From Gadus chalcogrammus (lineage: Eukaryota > Chordata > Actinopteri > Gadiformes > Gadidae): DNA of 64,000 bases. The stretch covers positions 4,555,348 through 4,619,347 of the forward strand of contig NC_079414.1 of assembly GCF_026213295.1 (NCBI RefSeq). Reading direction: 5' to 3'. A model generated the notes under the pieces. That model made no database searches. It was not told where the DNA came from and saw nothing but the letters and a program-made list of their open reading frames with translations. Position numbers and translations under genes: made by a program. How positions within the stretch are numbered: position 1 is the stretch's first letter; each line of letters begins with the position of its first letter. Shown in pieces: positions 24,105-37,523 of this stretch.

Positions 24105-26600
24105 AGGTCCCATGACATGAAAATCTCACTTTATGAGGTTTTCTAACATAAATATGAGTTCCCCTAGCCTGCCTATGGTCCCCCAGTGGCTAAAACTTGC
24201 GTTTGGTGTAAAACGAGCACTAGCTGTTCTGCTCGCCTTTGAAAAAACGGAGGCTCAAGCGCGCTGATTTGGAATGTCTTTATTTATGTCGTCATAAAGC
24301 ATCTAAGCTCCTCCCCTTACTCTGCCAGGCCCACCCAGAGACGTTGGCCCGCCAATGAGACACGACCGTGCAAGCGCCACATGTGTGTAGGTGTGTGAAT
24401 ACACACACTATAACGCAAGTGTTTCATGTCGGTTCTTTGACGTCTCTTGTATTTCCACAACGAGACAGTGGGGGTTATCTGAGCCATGATTGAGAAGGAA
24501 TTGGGGGAAAGGAACTTTGGCTTTCACTCGCTGAAGTACATGAACTGCGACATGCCCCCGGTTGCCGCGAGACACCATTGCCCGGCAGCGGGCAGCCGGC
24601 AGCAGGCAGCGAGCGGTTCAGATTGATGTGAAAGTGGAAGAACCAGAGACGTTGCAGAACCCGACAAAGTCGTTTGTGATTCATAATATCGTCTGGAGGC
24701 GCACACAGCTTTTGGCCGTGATAATATGTATTATATGATATAGATATCTATGTATTATATGATGTTATTTAGATATAGAGCTCCAGGACTGTAACGCAAG
24801 TGTTGTACACTTCCTTGTTATTTGGATAACTGTTCTGCTTTTGGTGTTATGCCGCATAACACGTCGGACTCTCGTCTCTGGTATTTCTACAACGAGACTC
24901 GTAGAGGGGGTTATCTCAGCCAAGGTTGAGAATGAATTGGGGGGAAGGAACTTTGGCTTTGACTCCCTCAAGAACATGAACCACGACATGGAGGAGAAAG
25001 GGATTGTTGGCGGCGAATGTCTCCCGCTTGAGCCCCGCTGAGGGACCACCGCCAGAGGCGGAGGTGCCTAAGCGCTGCCCGGCAACAATCCCTTTCTCCT
25101 CCTTGTCGCGGTTCAGTCTACTTCACATTGATGTGGACGTGGAAGAACCAGGAACGTCGGAGAACCCAACGCTGTCGTTTGAGATTCATAATATCGGCTC
25201 ACACAGCTTTTGGCCGTGATAATATATATTATATGATATAGATATCTACAGTGTTTCCCACACGTTCACACAGCAGCGGCGCGCCGCCGCTGCTGAATTT
25301 TCTCCGCCGCTGCAATAAAAATCCTTCTCCTAATTCTTTTTTTTTTTTTACGTAGCTCCTTTTAGAAAATGTAAAGCGCGTAACGTCAATTGCGCAGCAC
25401 GCGGGACATCGTCACGTAACCAACATCAAAGAAGAAAAATACACAGCGAGTGTGGCAGTTGTTGGCAGTAGGCTACCCTACACGGTTGCAAAGTTACATT
25501 GATTCTAGCAGTAGCGAGTGAAGCGGAAGATCGAAGAAAGAAGGAAAGAGAGAGACAGACAGAGAGACAGACAGAGAGAGAGAGAGAGAGAGAGAAAGTA
25601 AGTTGCTAAAATGTGTCGCTACATGACCACCAGTGTTAAAAACCCTCTGAGCCCAATCATTTTATTGTATCTATAAACCGCAACCTCCGTGCCGTTTTTC
25701 CTCTAGTATTGTGTGTGTGTTTAGGCCTATGTGTGTGTGTGCGTGTTGTCGCTCTTTTTGGGATCACTCATAGCCTTTACAGGAGCTTATATCCAGTCAG
25801 GAATTTATAGCCTAGATATTTTCGGGAACTTTGAAAAATTAATCCATACTGTTAGATCCGATGTTGTTCTTTATTGCCATATAAAATCCGTTTTCATCGC
25901 GTATTTTAGTTAGGGATTTATGCTAATCGCCTGGAAGCATGTGGTCGTTAGTATAAATGCAGGGAAAAAACCTAAGGACATTTTTGAACAAAGTGTCTTA
26001 TGTAAAAAAACAGTTATGCTTTGGGCATAGCAACCATGTTTAGTGTTTAAGCATTAGGCAAAAATCTGTAAATAAATTGTGCAAATTATATTTGCGTTGT
26101 GGCATTTTTTGTTTAAATATTACTATACAAAATATAAAAATCTGTAAATGAAGACATAAAAGGCAAAGTTACAACACCAATAATCCCATCTACAGTAATA
26201 CACAGTACTGTTTGAATAGGATTTAAGTGCATATTCTCCTCTCAAAATGCACCAGATTCATGCATTCCAATGTAAAGGGTACAAAAAAATTCACGGCTAA
26301 AGGCTGTGTGCGCCTCGCCATTGCAATACATCCACTGTAAACAGAGCACATGGTACCGTGGCTGCAAGCTGCTCAGGGCCACACCCCCACCCTCCTCCTT
26401 GACCCGCCTCGCTCCTCCTCATTTGCATCATAGCTACAGACACCAAAACAGCGCATTTGGGGGAAGCTCAATGTGCGACTGGCTCGGAGTGGCTGTAACT
26501 CTGCACCACGGCTGAATTTCGGGAACGTCTTTCAATACTGTGTTAGTTGCCCACTAATACCTATATTAAAGAATACATAAAATAGCATGTCATGGGACCT
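24105..26600. mobile_element. TTAA-flanked repeat, complete copy (AGGTCCCATGACATG ends)
   Basis: Both ends read AGGTCCCATGACATG inward and are flanked by TTAA (24101-24104 and 26601-26604). Inside, a module of about 430 bp is repeated: GTTATCTGAGCCATGATTGAG then AAGGAACTTTGGCTTT at 24474-24535, and a related block at 24903-24965. Each is followed by GGCGCACACAGC or CTCACACAGC, TTTTGGCCGTGATAAT and an AT-rich ATAGATATC palindrome. No transposase is recognised. Another element with CAGTGTTTCCC ends is inserted at 25249. Related copies are at 10017-10650 and 48290-51303. Confidence 0.8.
25249..26290. mobile_element. hAT-like CAGTGTTTCCC element, right end unclear
   Basis: Starts CAGTGTTTCCCACACG, a terminus I associate with a common fish hAT family, followed by a GC-rich GCAGCGGCGCGCCGCCGC block. 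Its right part includes AAATGCACCAGATTCATGCA, also typical of that family, near 26247. The right inverted repeat is not visible and the element is probably truncated. It contains a GA/GACA-rich run at 25555-25600. Confidence 0.55.
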
Positions 26601-28589
26601 TTAATCTTGAGTCAGCCGCTGCAGCTGAAGTAAGTTTCATAAAAAAGTGTGAGCGGTTTAGGCTGCGTAAGTCAAACGTGGCAGAAAAAATAAAATAAAA
26701 AATATAGCTGCATGCAGAAATGTGGGTGTCAAGCATAATGGGACTCGATAAGCTAATTCTGCCGGACGGATGTAATCGGCTGGGTGGCTACATGACGACC
26801 GTCTCGGTAATCGGTAAACTAATTCTGGCGGACGGACGTAATCGGTTGGTTGGCTACATGACGACCTTCTCGGTAATCTGTAATAACGATGGCTGGTTGA
26901 ATGAACTAGAGCATTATGCGAGTACGTGTCAATGTTTACCAAATGAAAAAAAAGACCCTACCTAGTGGTAAGGGCGCATTATCATCTGCCCGACAGAACA
27001 AGTCACGCAAATACCTTGGGGTATTCGGAACAATATCCCTAACAGAGACACAATGTAAACAAGCATCCGCTCATAAGACTATGAGCCACGTTTGGTTTGG
27101 ATGCATGAAGGCCTTGCAGAGAAATTACCTCACTTCCTGTTTGACGTCCCCCTGAGATCGAAGTTCACCAAATTGTTTGGATGCCCCCAGAATGATGTCA
27201 TGAGTCTATGTACCAAGTTTGGCTATGATATGTTAAAGAAATGCTGACAACAGGCTTACTTGCTGTTTGGCGGCTTTGCCTTCAAGTTTGATTGGCAGTC
27301 AAGGCCAAACGGTTTGAATTACAAAAAGATCTTTGGCACATTTGTTCAGCTTGGTCTGAAGATCATATATGGCAAGATTCATGATGATTGGACATAATCT
27401 GTGGCCTGTGGATATGTAATATTGATTGTGACAACTTTGAACATGGCGGGCAATCTCGGAGGTTGCCATGGGAAACATTTCATTAGCTATATTGGGCGGT
27501 CCGACAGTATCACCAGACATTGAAAATAAGTGTGAAATATACTCACGTGAAGAGAGAGGAATTAAAACATGTCTTTGTTAATTATATGTCTATTTACCAA
27601 GTATGGTTATAATATGTCAAAGGGCTGCTGAGATATCGGTGTATTTCCTGTTTGGCGGCTTCACGGTCGAATTTGATTGACTGTCGCGGATGTTTCCGTA
27701 ACAAATAATTTACTAGCTATACGGGAAGGTCTGATAGTATCACCAGACATTGACAATTTGTATCAAATATACTCATGTGAAAGGAGATGAGTCAAAACAC
27801 ATCGACATTAAAAACAGCGCCCCCTAGAGGTCAAAGGTCAGCAAATTCATTCAATGTCTCCATGATGAGGTCATGGGTCTATGTACCAAGTTTGGTTATG
27901 ATATGTCAAAGGGCTGCTGAGAGATTGGCTTATTTCCTGTTTGGCTGCTTCGCCGCAAAATTTGTTTGGCTGTAATAGCCAAACGGTTTTAAATTTGAAA
28001 CAACTTTCATATTTTCATAACAAGCATGGCCTGAAGATCATGTGTGCCAAGATTCGAGATGATTGGACAAATTCTGTGATAGGGGTAGCATTTTGAAGGT
28101 TTTTGACATAAAACAAGATGGCGGAAAATCCATCATGGCGCAAAATGACGAGATAGGGTGCGTTGAACTCAGCTTGGCCCAAGGAAGCCAATGATATCTT
28201 GTCTGTGAATATTGGATGAATGGGTCGAAAGTTATAAACATTAATGCATGTCGAACTTTGACCTGTTGCTGGCGCTAGAGCTGTTGGGCTAGCGACCTCG
28301 AATTTGCTCCATGGGCTAATGGGAGAGTCCTGAAACAGTGTGCCAAATTTCACAACTTTTTACCAAGGCATTCTATGGGCTGCCATTGACTCCCATTGAA
28401 GGATAATAATAATAGGAATTCATACAAAGAAAATAGGTTGTCTCACAACTTTGTTGCTTGACACCCAATAAAAATAACAATTACAATAGGTTGCCTTCAC
28501 ACTTTGTGCTTGGCACCCTAATAAACAACACCTGAAAATCTATATGAGCCATTTTTTTGATTATTAATTATTTACTACCACTCCTTTTT

Positions 28590-28796
28590 TTAAGCTAAAT
28601 TTTTGGCTTTGGCCAAGAGCAGTCTCTCTCTCTCCACCAGTAAAAGTTTATCTTGAACTCTTCTCAGTTGCCGCACTTCCTCCAAAAGGTCTCTTTAAAT
28701 GAAGATCATGTCCTCCATGCTTTGTGTCGTCACTGGTGTGGGCCGGAGGATGGACGCTGAAATGAGTTGTGACAGAGTAAGATCTTCTTCAGAATT
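28590..28796 (-). pseudogene. Harbinger Myb/SANT-like protein, C-terminal exon
   Basis: On the - strand a CTTGCAG acceptor precedes an exon reading NSEEDLTLSQLISASILRP, SMEDMIFI, a premature TAA, and then RDLLEEVRQLRRVQDKLL, VERERLLLAKAKNLA and a stop. The charged Leu-rich end is the coiled coil found at the C-terminus of Harbinger Myb-like proteins. It is convergent with the transposase at 16290-20343 and is assigned to the same large relic. Upstream exons (higher coordinates) are replaced or displaced by the L2 LINE from about 28985. Confidence 0.7.
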
Positions 28797-28989
28797 CTGC
28801 AAGAACAAACAGAACAGCAGAAGGTTCAATTCAATAGTACAGCCAACAGGGGTAAATGTTAGGACTCCGATTTTGAAGAGGAGGGCTAATAAAGCCTTTC
28901 AATGATGGTGAGAAAGGAGATTTCCATCTCTGCAGTCATCTCATCTAGGAAATCAATTTCCAGCAACAGCCTAGGCTACTGTTTTACTG

Positions 28990-29400
28990 TGTTACAGCAA
29001 ATGGAAATATCGTCCACAGCTGACCAGGTGATCCACAATCAGGACTCTGCCAAAACAGTGATTGTCCAAGCTGGAACAAATGCTCTCAAGGAACAGCAGT
29101 CGGAATCCCTCAAGAAAAACTTTGTGCAGCTCGTGGACAACCTGCTGGTCACAGGGAAGCAGTTGGTAATTTCCGGACCCATCCCCTCTCCCCGTTTTGG
29201 TGACATTGTGTTTAGCCGCATACGCCAGCTGCATATCTGGCTGAAACAATACTGCCGCAACCAGGCCATTCCCTTTGCGGACATTTTTAGCACATTTTTA
29301 AATAGACCCCTGGCTTTTAAAATATATGGACTACAACCATCCCAGGTAGGCTCACGTCTTTTATCAACAAATATCGAACTGACCCTTCTCTCTTACAGAT
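28990..29400 (+). pseudogene. L2 ORF1 esterase-like remnant
   Basis: SGNH-hydrolase-like ORF1 domain: TVIVQAGTNALKEQQ matches block III (normally GxND; here GTNA, so the Asp is lost). LVISGPIPSPRFG is the region after it, and FKIYGLQPSQVGSRLL is the block V position, where the usual Asp-Gly-Leu-His is YGLQ, so the catalytic His is missing. The N-terminal GDS block is not present. Compare the homologous region of the L2 at 45648-47458. Non-functional. Confidence 0.72.
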
Positions 29401-29594
29401 CATGACAACCACCAACCATCCCTCACAAAAACAATACAAGCATGTATCTTCCAATTCCTGTCATAATGACACACAGAAATAACTCTATACAGACCTTTGC
29501 AGAAAATGTTAACCCTGCAATTCTAATTCAAATCCCTCTGAAAAATCTCCAGTCATCTGCCAGCAACTGCCCCCTTCTCCAGTGAACTTCTGTC

Positions 29595-31735
29595 TTTTAA
29601 ATGTGCGTTCCTTGAGCAATAAGTCATTTTTATGTCATGATTTCATTCATTTTAACATGTTGGACTTTTTCTTATCACTGAAACCTGGCACACTCAAGGC
29701 GATTACAGCTCTCTCATAGAAGCAACCCCCCCTGACTACAGGTATCTAAATCAGCCCTGTCTATCTGGACGGGGTGGGGGGGGGCGGTTGCTGTCATCTT
29801 CAGAAATCATATACTATACTACATATACTCCTGTTGTATATAATGCTTTTAGCTCATTTGAAAATCTTGGTTTTATGATACACTCAAAAAGTCCAGGATT
29901 AATCCTTACACACCCCCAAAACTGAACAGTGTTTTTATCCAGTTTTCAGAGTGCCCCGCTCAGGGTTTTATCATAGATTTTTTAGATGTTTTAGATTATT
30001 TTAATCTCCCCCAAGCCGTGAATGAACCCATCACTCTAATGGTCATACATTAGATTTGGTTTTATTCAGTGGTCTCAGCCCAAATAATTTCAAATGTATG
30101 GATATCTCTGTGTCGGATCACAAAGCAACTTTATTGTTTTAAACGCAGATCAGGAAACAGCTATTTAATGCTGAGTTTTGGAACTGTTTAACACTGCTTT
30201 TTTTTACTGCTTTTGACAAAAATTTAACACAGAGGATCTGGTCTCCAAATTTAACCAAATTTGTCAATCCGTCCTTGACAAAGTTGCACCTTTCAAATTA
30301 AAAATATTCAAGCACAATTCACAGCCCTGGTTCAACAATCTAACTCACAAGATAAAGAGAGAGTGTAGATTTTATGAACGTCAATGGAAAAAGACCGGCC
30401 TCCAAGTATTTTATTACATTTGGAAAGACTCAATGAAAAAATTTCAATCAGCAGTGAAAGAAGCAAAAAAATCATATTTTTCAAACCAGATTTAAATAAA
30501 AGTATTAAACCCCAGAGTTTTTTTAAGGTTTTAGATTCAGTCACCTCCTCTTCTCCCTCTTATTTTAATGATGCTACACAAGAGAAATGTGAGGAGTCTT
30601 TACAGTTTTTTAAAGAGAAAATGTATTTAATTAGGCATCAGATCAACCCTCCAGATAGAATTTTGTCCACCAGTAGAGACATTTGTATATATTTTACCCA
30701 TTTCCAACCTGTCTCACTGTCATTTTCATCCAAAATCTTAACAGACATGAAACTAACCACGTGCAGCCTTGATTTTATTCACACAAAGTTTCTTAAAGAG
30801 GTTTTAAACACAGTTAGACCCAGCCTTTTATCTATTTTTAATAGTTCTTTAATCCATGGTGTTTTTCCATCTGCTTTTAAGCATGCTGCGGTCCAACCTC
30901 TTTAAAAGAAACCCAACCTAGACCCCTCTGATATTTATAATTTTAGACCTATTTCTAAACTTTCATTTTTATCGATAGTTTTAGAAAAAGTTCTTTCATC
31001 CCAACTTTTAACTTTTTGTGGCACAAAATAACTTATTTAAAAAATATCTGTCCAGTTTTAGAACATTGCACAGCACTGAAACTGCCCTCCTCAAGGTTAC
31101 CAATGACCTGCTTTTAACTACTGACAGAGGAGAGAGTGCCGCTTTCGACACTATAGATCACTCAATTTTAATTAATTGTCTTAAATCCTTTGTTGGTATC
31201 AGGGACACTGCACTTGGTTGGTTACCTTCTTATCTTTTTAGCAGAACCTGTGCAATCACCATCGGCAACCACTCTTCATCCACAACCCAAATGACCTATG
31301 GTTTACCGCAGGGTTCCATTTTAGGTCCTATTTTATTTTCAATATATATGCTTCCACTCGGCCAAATTATCCTGCGGCACAATGTTTCTTTTCACTGCTA
31401 TGCTGACGACACACAGATATACCTCCCGCTGAGACCCAATGATCAGTGAAGTCTCGCTGCTATTTTGACTGCCTTAAAGACGTCAACCGCTGGATGGCCC
31501 ATAACTTCCTCCAACTTAACCACCCCAAATCTGAAATAATACTGTTCAACCCGCCTTCCACCATCTATATCAGCTTTGGTCCATTATCCAGCAATATCAA
31601 GCCCACTGCCAGAAATGTAGGTGTCATTTTAGATTCAGACTTCACTTTCATCCCTCACATTAACAAAGTTGTACAGTCATGTTTTTTCCATATTAGAACC
31701 ATTTCCAATTTTTTAGTCAGAAAACAAAGAAGTTC
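29595..31735 (+). pseudogene. L2 ORF2 endonuclease/reverse transcriptase remnant
   Basis: Fragments in shifting frames. FCLLNVRSLSNKSFL (about 29590) is the start of the endonuclease. TCSLDFIHTKFLKEVL and PSLLSIFNSSLIHGVFPSAF (about 30760-30880) precede the polymerase. TLHSTETALLKVTNDLL, AFDTIDHSIL, LPQGSILGPILFSIYML and CYADDTQIYL (31065-31420) carry the catalytic YADD. HNFLQLNHPKSEIILF and ARNVGVILDSDFTF follow. Short deletions remove the LDLSA segment before AFDTIDH. It is inactive. Confidence 0.82.
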
Positions 31736-31869
31736 ATAAGACAATCGAAATTTCTTCAGAAAAAAATGGTGAATAGCGTTCAAGAAGATTCTTAGGAACT
31801 TCTTATATATTTTTTTATGAATCTTCTTAAGTTCTTTCTTAAGGAAATGTTAGTGAATCAGACCCCAGA

Positions 31870-33338
<1,469 letters not shown>

Positions 33339-33401
33339 GTGTGTGTGTGCGTGTGTGTGTGTGTGTGTGTGTTTGTGTGTAGGTGTGTGTGTGTGTGTGT
33401 T
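33339..33401. repeat. (GT)n microsatellite, interrupted
   Basis: GT run with single-base interruptions (GCGT, GTTTGT, GTAGGT). Confidence 0.93.
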
Positions 33402-34122
33402 TTTCCTAGGCATAGATTTATCTTTACATGCCCACATTCAACGCTCAGAACCCCACCTCGCAAGACAAAGAAATACGATAAAAGTAATTTCACAAAACAC
33501 CCAATTTCTTAATAAATCTCAACGCATGAAGAAAGGGATAATTACAAAGACAGTTTTAGATCCGTATTAAAAAATCTCTTTCGCTTCTTCCACACATTTG
33601 CAAGATACATTGAAAAATTCAGAGGTTCTGTTCTGAAATAAAGCTCTGAAAAATTAAGTATCAAATTATTTTAAATTTCGAAACAACCTAAACGACCAGT
33701 TCCCCATTCAAAGTCAAATTAAGGCTTCATTTTGACACCATTGAAAATATCTAAAATGTCTCATGCTAATAGGAAATGTGGCCGCATTTGGTCAGACTAT
33801 CAGCTTTGCATGCCCCCCACACACGCAATCCGTGTGTGTTTGCGGATGTGTGTTGACTTGTTTCTCGTGCCTCCAGAATGTACAGTATGTTATCTATTGA
33901 GACAACTTGGCTCCCGTGGGAATATGCTGCTGCTACGACATTAATCTGTGCACACTCACCCTCTTCTGCATTCCTCCCTCCTTCCTCCATCGAGCGTGTG
34001 TCTCAGCACACTTTAATCTGCCTTTAGACTCTCCTTCATCTTTTCTCTTTATTATATAATTCAAACATTGGTGCTACTGTCCGCCTTTGTATCGTTTTTT
34101 TTGGCTTGCCCTCTCCTTGTCA
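33402..34122. other. Unique sequence, no gene recognised
   Basis: Mixed, mildly AT-rich DNA. Short open frames such as 33732-33944 have no recognisable domain. Confidence 0.5.
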
Positions 34123-34123
34123 T

Positions 34124-34159
<36 letters not shown>

Positions 34160-34202
34160 ACACAGGTACATGTACCCACACACACACACACACACACACA
34201 CA

Positions 34203-34244
<42 letters not shown>

Positions 34245-34245
34245 G
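34123..34245. repeat. (CA)n microsatellite, interrupted
   Basis: CA runs at 34123-34153 and 34175-34240, separated by TACACACACAGGTACATG-type sequence. Confidence 0.96.
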
Positions 34246-35518
34246 ACACAAACGATTTAGATTCCAAAGATTTGCAATCCAAACTTTTTCTCTTTCATAA
34301 ATTGTTGACTTGATCTTTCGAATTTGATATCTTAAAGCTTTTTAAAGGCTTTTAGCTTTTTTTTTTCTGTTTTCCCCCAACCATCTCTTCTGCATTCTTC
34401 TACAGCCTTACATTTATCTTCCTGTGCTGCCGAAGGCTATCCTCCTGTTCCAAATGCAGACGAGAGCTCACAGCCGGCTGAACTGTGTGGCATAACGCTC
34501 CCGGTGGTATGGGTGATCGATACAGTAACATAATAATAATAATAATGATCATAATAGGAGGAATAATAAGCAGCACATGGGCGTGGGCTGCTGCGGCTGT
34601 GGGGATGTTGATGACGTGTGGATCCGTGCTCGCTTGTGCTCCACTTCAACGCACAGCGACGTGGCTCATCTACATTGTTCTACCTTTCTCCACGTGACGA
34701 TGCCTCTCCTCGTTACCCGTGGGCCCGGGGGGGCCGTGTCTGGGGGAGAGGCGTCAGCAGGGACCGGGCTGGCAGACGGCCAGGCTAAGAATAGCCATCT
34801 AGAGTTCAGACGAAACGGCTTGACAGGTGGAGAGACGGACCAATTCACACCTGGTCTCGCCGGTTGACTCAAAGCTGGGGACTGAGAGGGAAATAAGATT
34901 CAAGTGGTAAAAGGTGGCAGACCAAATATGATTCATCTTCGAAGATTGAGTTCTTGAGCATTTTTGGGGCAACTCAAATGGCATGAACTTGACTTAAATC
35001 TAAATACAAACACCATCATATGGAATAGAAATGCATGCATCATTTTAGGTTCAATCTAGGAAGGAGGTGAGTATTTATTTTAGACAGAATTGACCCACAT
35101 GACACAAAGCGTTGAAACCTAAGTGAGAGGAGATGACATTTGTAAAACAGCACAAAAAAGTGACAAAGGACTGAAGGCTGAAACATGGGACAAGCATCAG
35201 CATTGCTGCGTTGGGGTTCATCAAAAAGACACAAATGATAGAAGGTGTGAATATTCCTGCTTCCTGTGGGATGATACTGCTGGTGATAAACTGGATGAGA
35301 AGAGATTATTTCCTCGATAGCAATAACATCTTTAGACTCCAGACATCTGTTATAATTATCTGTAAGCCACTCTGCACTCTTACATGTACAGCAGACCTGT
35401 GAATGTGTGTATGTTTGGGTGTGTGTGTGTGTGTGCTCGCACAGGTGTGAGTCTACGTGGACACGTGCGTATACCTTTGTGGCTTTGTGTGTGTGCATGC
35501 TTGAATGTGTGGGTGATT
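34246..35518. other. Unique sequence, no gene recognised
   Basis: Includes a short (AAT)n run at 34531-34545 and a GC-rich stretch at 34570-34770. Open frames at 34485-34867 on both strands lack recognisable domains. A degenerate GT-rich lead-in starts at about 35404. Confidence 0.5.
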
Positions 35519-35681
<163 letters not shown>

Positions 35682-36830
35682 GTGTGGAGCAAATGCGTGC
35701 ACGTGCTAAATTGAATTATATAACTAATGCAGACGTTAAATTGAATCGCCTGCTGAATCATTTGTCAGAGCGATCGTTACTAGTAATATGCCTGTCATAT
35801 TAGGTAAGTATTCTTCATTTGGACAACTGAATCTCTTCCCCTGCTCGGTGGAATGGCATTAATGCTGTAGGCCAGATGCTTTCTTACCCCGGCACAGCAA
35901 TGGTGGCTCAGGGATTGGCCCTGTATGATAAGTCTTCCTCAGCAGTGGCAATGAAACTGAGGTGAAGCATGATAGCTAAACTGTTTTGCAGAACTGACAA
36001 GAATGTTTTATTCATTTCTTGTTGGCTTTTTGTTTGTTTGAAGGAATTGTGTGTCATTTGATCATTCATTCTTATAAATTGACTTATAAATGGAACAATG
36101 CGCATGCGCAGTATGTTAAATATATGTTGTTTTTACTTCTGAAATATTTTCCTTATTCAGAATGAGACACATTGAACACAAAAGGCATACGTATTGATTT
36201 GGAAGAGACATGAAAAGGATGGAATATTTAATTCCTCAAGTACATGATAACTATACACATAAAGCCAATTACAGGAGCTTATATATCTCAATAGAAGCCT
36301 AAGAGAATATATGTTTGAATATTTGGATCAAATCAAAATGTTGATAAAATGTTTAAGTTGTTTAAGGAAAGTTTCAAGCTGTTAGTGTAAGCTTTATTTG
36401 TATTATTTAAAAAATATATAATGTTTTATTTAAATATTTTATAATATCTACATATTGCCTTTCATAGCATTCAAATTTCAGCAATGATTTTGAATTTTAA
36501 ATACATATCCCTTTATAAATGTTAAATCCTGTTCAGCAACATTATTTATGTTAGTCAATCTCTTTTATTATTTAACTTTTTGTAAGCAGTTTACAGTTTA
36601 CAGTTAGTGGTATTAATGGAAGGATGCTTACTTAAATAGTTTTACAAAAGAAAGATCGTTAAACATATGTAGATGGTCAAAATTCCACAGAGAGAGTTGA
36701 GGATGAGAGTTTCCAGAAGATGGAGGCTTAAATAAACACTAACGAGTATGTGTGAGAGAAAGCACAGACACATACTGTATATCGACTTACTACACTTATG
36801 GCTAGCATGCATAGGTTTGACTGTATATGG
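35682..36830. other. Unique AT-rich sequence, no gene recognised
   Basis: Contains a long AT-rich section (36120-36660). No open frame with a recognisable domain and no repeat family that I can name. Confidence 0.55.
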
Positions 36831-36933
<103 letters not shown>

Positions 36934-37067
36934 GCCAGTTAGTGATGAGGAGGCTGTTGACAATTCAAAGATGTCAGCTGAGTAAAGTATGCTAATACTA
37001 TTCTCTGCTATTCTGCTCTGCATCCAAACACAGCAATGTATTCCAGACATACCCTGGGACGGGTAAT

Positions 37068-37070
<3 letters not shown>

Positions 37071-37166
<96 letters not shown>

Positions 37167-37346
37167 CTCGCTATGTGTGTGTGTTACTGTTTGTGGTTGT
37201 GTGTGTTTGTGTTTGTGTGTGTGCGTGTGTGTGTATGTGTGTGTGTGTGTGTGCCTGTGTATGTGGGTCTGTGCCTGTGTGTGTGTTGTTGTGTATGGGT
37301 GTGTGTTCCTGAATGTGAGTGTGTGTAAGTGTGTGTGTGTGTGTCA
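37071..37346. repeat. (GT)n microsatellite with degenerate tail
   Basis: A pure GT run at 37071-37164 followed by about 180 bp of decayed GT-rich sequence with TTT, TTG, CCT and GGG interruptions. Frames across it read Cys-Val repeats. Confidence 0.96.
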
Positions 37347-37523
37347 TGTTTGCAAACCAACTACTAAATCAACTCATATTACTACAGCCGCTGATATTAC
37401 TATGACTATGAGATGACTTCTACTAATAATTGCGTATTAGAATGTGTCTTATAATGTGAAATTATTCTAAAAGAATGTCAGGGTTCTAGTTATTCTTGAC
37501 ACACAATATTTCACCTAATTTAA

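Larger units (their letters stand above)
20440..28540. repeat. Diverged interspersed repeat of unknown class, split by two insertions
   Basis: Segments 20440-21278, 23727-24104 and 26601-28540 share a style seen in many fish repeats: CCAAGTTTGGT phrases, GCGCCCCCTAGAGGTCAAAGG at 27819, and GTTTGGCGGCTTCGCC. Three diverged direct units start near 27210, 27590 and 27880, with phrases TACCAAGTTTGGTTATGATA and AGTATCACCAGACATTGA recurring. The right end has paired AATAGGTTG...CACA...TTGACACCC-like stretches (28430-28520). No protein is encoded. A Harbinger and a TTAA element interrupt it. Its superfamily is not clear to me. Confidence 0.5.
28985..31735 (+). mobile_element. L2-clade LINE, old and decayed
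   Basis: A + strand LINE with ORF1 esterase remnants followed by endonuclease and reverse transcriptase remnants. It ends abruptly within the reverse transcriptase C-terminus, without the 3' UTR or tail expected of a LINE, where AAGAA-rich sequence of the large Harbinger relic resumes (about 31740). It is more degenerate than the L2 at 41957-47640 and carries T-rich substitutions and many stops. Confidence 0.78.
14838..31868 (+). mobile_element. Large PIF/Harbinger element relic with many internal insertions
   Basis: The left end near 14838 reads CTGGTGCCGGATTCACAAAG then CATTCTTAAGAA. The right end near 31868, on the opposite strand, reads CTGGGGTCTGATTCACTAAC then ATTTCCTTAAGAA. Further AAGAA/TTCTTAAG-rich arms occur at 15784-15930 and 31740-31830. 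Between these ends, and outside all recognisable later insertions, lie a Harbinger transposase (+, 16290-20343) and a Myb/SANT-like C-terminal exon (-, 28590-28796), the usual gene pair of this superfamily in convergent orientation. The 17-kb span is explained by nested insertions. I found no clean 3-bp target duplication, so joining these ends into one element is an inference. Confidence 0.6.

Noticed and set aside
34485..34867. Cys/Ala-rich open frames near 34.6 kb as an exon
   Set aside because: No domain, no clear splice sites and no family resemblance; the GC-rich composition alone explains the openness.
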